This document shows positions 62,817-64,000 of a DNA stretch of 64,000 bases, in pieces. The stretch's first letter is position 1. Each line of letters starts with the position of its first letter. Position numbers and translations under genes: made by a program. This DNA is from SHZI01 sp964417725 (GTDB lineage Bacteria > Pseudomonadota > Gammaproteobacteria > Steroidobacterales > GCA-2729495). The stretch spans positions 1-64,000 of the forward strand of contig CAYQIV010000011.1 of the NCBI GenBank assembly GCA_964417725.1, read 5' to 3'. The notes beneath the pieces were generated by a model that did no database searches, was not told the origin of the DNA, and saw only the letters and a list, made by a program, of their open reading frames with translations.

Positions 62817-63968
62817 ATGGAGACGGCCATCAGCGAGGCCACGGGCAGTGGTGCGGCCGATATTGCCGGCGCGGCGGAATTCGCCGCCCTGCTCGACGCC
62901 GCGGTCGACGGCATCATGGTCATCGACGAGCGCGGCGACATCGTCCGCGTCAACCATGCCACCGAGCGCATGTTCGGCTATGCCGCGGCCGAACTCATCG
63001 GCCGACCGCTGGCCATGCTCATGGCCGCCGACGAATCGCGCCGCCACGACAACCACGTGGCCGACTACCTGCGCACCGGGCGCCGGCGCATCATCGGCCG
63101 CGGCCGCGAGGTGATGGCGCTGCGCAAGGATGGCGCCGAGTTCCCGGTGTCGCTGTCCGTCGGCGAGGCGCGTATCGGCAACCAGGTGCGCTTCGTCGGC
63201 CTGATGCGCGACCTCACTGCCGACAAGCGTGCCGAGGAGGAAACACTGCGCCAGCGCGAGCAGATGATCCACGTCAGCCGCCTGACGACGATGGGCGAAA
63301 TGGCCGCCGGCATCGCCCACGAGGTCAACCAGCCGCTGTCGGCCATTGCCACCTACACGGCGGCCTGCATGCGCCTGCTCAACCAGGGGCCGCGCGGCAT
63401 CGAGGAAGTGCGCCTGGCCCTGCAGCAGATCGATGCCCAGGCGCACCGCGCCGGTGACGTGATTCGCCGCATCCGCAATTTCACCCGCAGCCGTGAGCTG
63501 GCCCGCCACGACACCAGCATCCGTGCGCTGATCGACGAGATCCGCCCGCTGCTCGAACTCGACGCCAAGGCCAACTCGGCGCGCCTCGAGATCCGGGTCG
63601 ACACCGACCTCCCGCCCATCACCGTCGATCACATCCAGATCCAGCAGGTGCTGCTCAACCTGGTGCGCAATGGCATCGACGCCATGGTCGGCAAGCCGTC
63701 GGCCGAACGCCACGTGATGTTGCATGCCCGTGTCGATTCGCCCGATACCGTGCGCATCGAGATCACCGACAATGGTTCGGGGATCAGCGATGCGGTGCGC
63801 GACAACCTCTTCCTGCCGTTTTTCACCACCAAGAGCGGCGGCATGGGCATGGGCCTGGCGATCAGCCGTTCGATCATCACCGCCCACGGCGGTCGCCTCG
63901 ACTGCCGCAACAACCCGGAAGGGGGTGCCATGTTCTACGTCATCCTGCCGACCCGCACCGAAGAGTGA
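62817..63968 (+). CDS. fixL: FixL-like PAS sensor histidine kinase
   Basis: Two-component sensor of 383 aa. A PAS domain (about residues 22-137) is followed by a HisKA domain with phospho-acceptor His168 (GIAHEVNQPLSA) and a HATPase with DNGSGI and GGMGMGLAISRSI. No membrane segment is seen, so it is cytosolic. The PAS region has RRHDNH and IIGRGR, matching the heme-ligand His200 and Arg220 positions of Bradyrhizobium FixL (here His77 and Arg97), so oxygen sensing through heme is plausible. It is followed by a response regulator start. Confidence 0.88.
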   Translation: METAISEATGSGAADIAGAAEFAALLDAAVDGIMVIDERGDIVRVNHATERMFGYAAAELIGRPLAMLMAADESRRHDNHVADYLRTGRRRIIGRGREVMALRKDGAEFPVSLSVGEARIGNQVRFVGLMRDLTADKRAEEETLRQREQMIHVSRLTTMGEMAAGIAHEVNQPLSAIATYTAACMRLLNQGPRGIEEVRLALQQIDAQAHRAGDVIRRIRNFTRSRELARHDTSIRALIDEIRPLLELDAKANSARLEIRVDTDLPPITVDHIQIQQVLLNLVRNGIDAMVGKPSAERHVMLHARVDSPDTVRIEITDNGSGISDAVRDNLFLPFFTTKSGGMGMGLAISRSIITAHGGRLDCRNNPEGGAMFYVILPTRTEE

Positions 63969-63973
63969 CCTGT

Positions 63974-64000
63974 ATGTCCGAGCCGACCGTATATGTCGTC
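63974..64000 (+). CDS. fixJ: FixJ-like response regulator, N-terminal start only
   Basis: The frame starting at the ATG at 63974 reads MSEPTVYVV to the window edge, matching the first beta strand of FixJ-type receiver domains. It lies five bases after the sensor kinase stop and would be its partner. Only nine codons are visible. Confidence 0.7.

Overview
The window is a high-GC, densely packed chromosomal segment of a gammaproteobacterium. There are no tRNA or rRNA genes, insertion sequences, prophage genes or CRISPR arrays. Markers of the group are the spoT-rpoZ-gmk-yicC-rph-rdgB block, a pilMNOPQ...aroKB block, a tesA/ybbA-ybbP divergent pair and polA followed by engB. Arginine synthesis through an N-acylornithine carbamoyltransferase and a C-loop small RNA gene downstream of polA both recall Xanthomonadales-like lineages, but the exact taxon cannot be fixed from this sequence alone.

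Layout. 0-9.2 kb: stringent response and nucleotide genes (spoT, rpoZ, gmk), two small membrane proteins, yicC, a PP2C phosphatase, rph, rdgB, rpmE and gltA. 9.2-21 kb: penicillin-binding protein 1A, diverging from a type IV pilus operon (pilMNOPQ). A c-di-GMP class I (GEMM) riboswitch lies in the pilM leader, and an Ig-repeat lipoprotein sits between pilQ and aroK-aroB. 21-26 kb: pyrF, tesA, an ABC exporter pair and a Nudix hydrolase. 26-36.4 kb: central carbon genes, namely acetate kinase and phosphoketolase, a PEP-carboxylase homologue with altered catalytic motifs, an SLC13-type carboxylate transporter, and a secreted protein joining one c-type heme site to a flavin-type split barrel. 36.4-43.2 kb: a complete trpEGDCFBA operon preceded by a tandem-Trp leader peptide and an intrinsic terminator, which is a classic attenuator. 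43.2-52.1 kb: a META lipoprotein, argR, then argG, a P-loop protein, argC, argD, argF', argB and argH. 52.2-54.1 kb: two secreted proteins and a GNAT fragment. 54.1-64 kb: arfB, yqhA, arsC, lptM, polA, a candidate sRNA, engB, cytochrome c4, a lipoprotein DsbA, moaE-moaD, a MobA-like transferase, and a FixL-like kinase followed by the start of its FixJ-like regulator.

The most notable items are these: (1) the three-hairpin polA-engB sRNA with a C-run in every loop; (2) the GEMM riboswitch controlling the pilus operon; (3) the trp attenuator with an apparently leaderless leader peptide; (4) an arginine operon that has no recognisable glutamate N-acyltransferase but carries an unexplained P-loop (DUF1611-like) protein and a carbamoyltransferase with a non-standard specificity residue; (5) a PEP-carboxylase paralogue lacking several catalytic residues. 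Most operons are translationally coupled (ATGA or GTGA overlaps), so start choices inside them are fairly secure.
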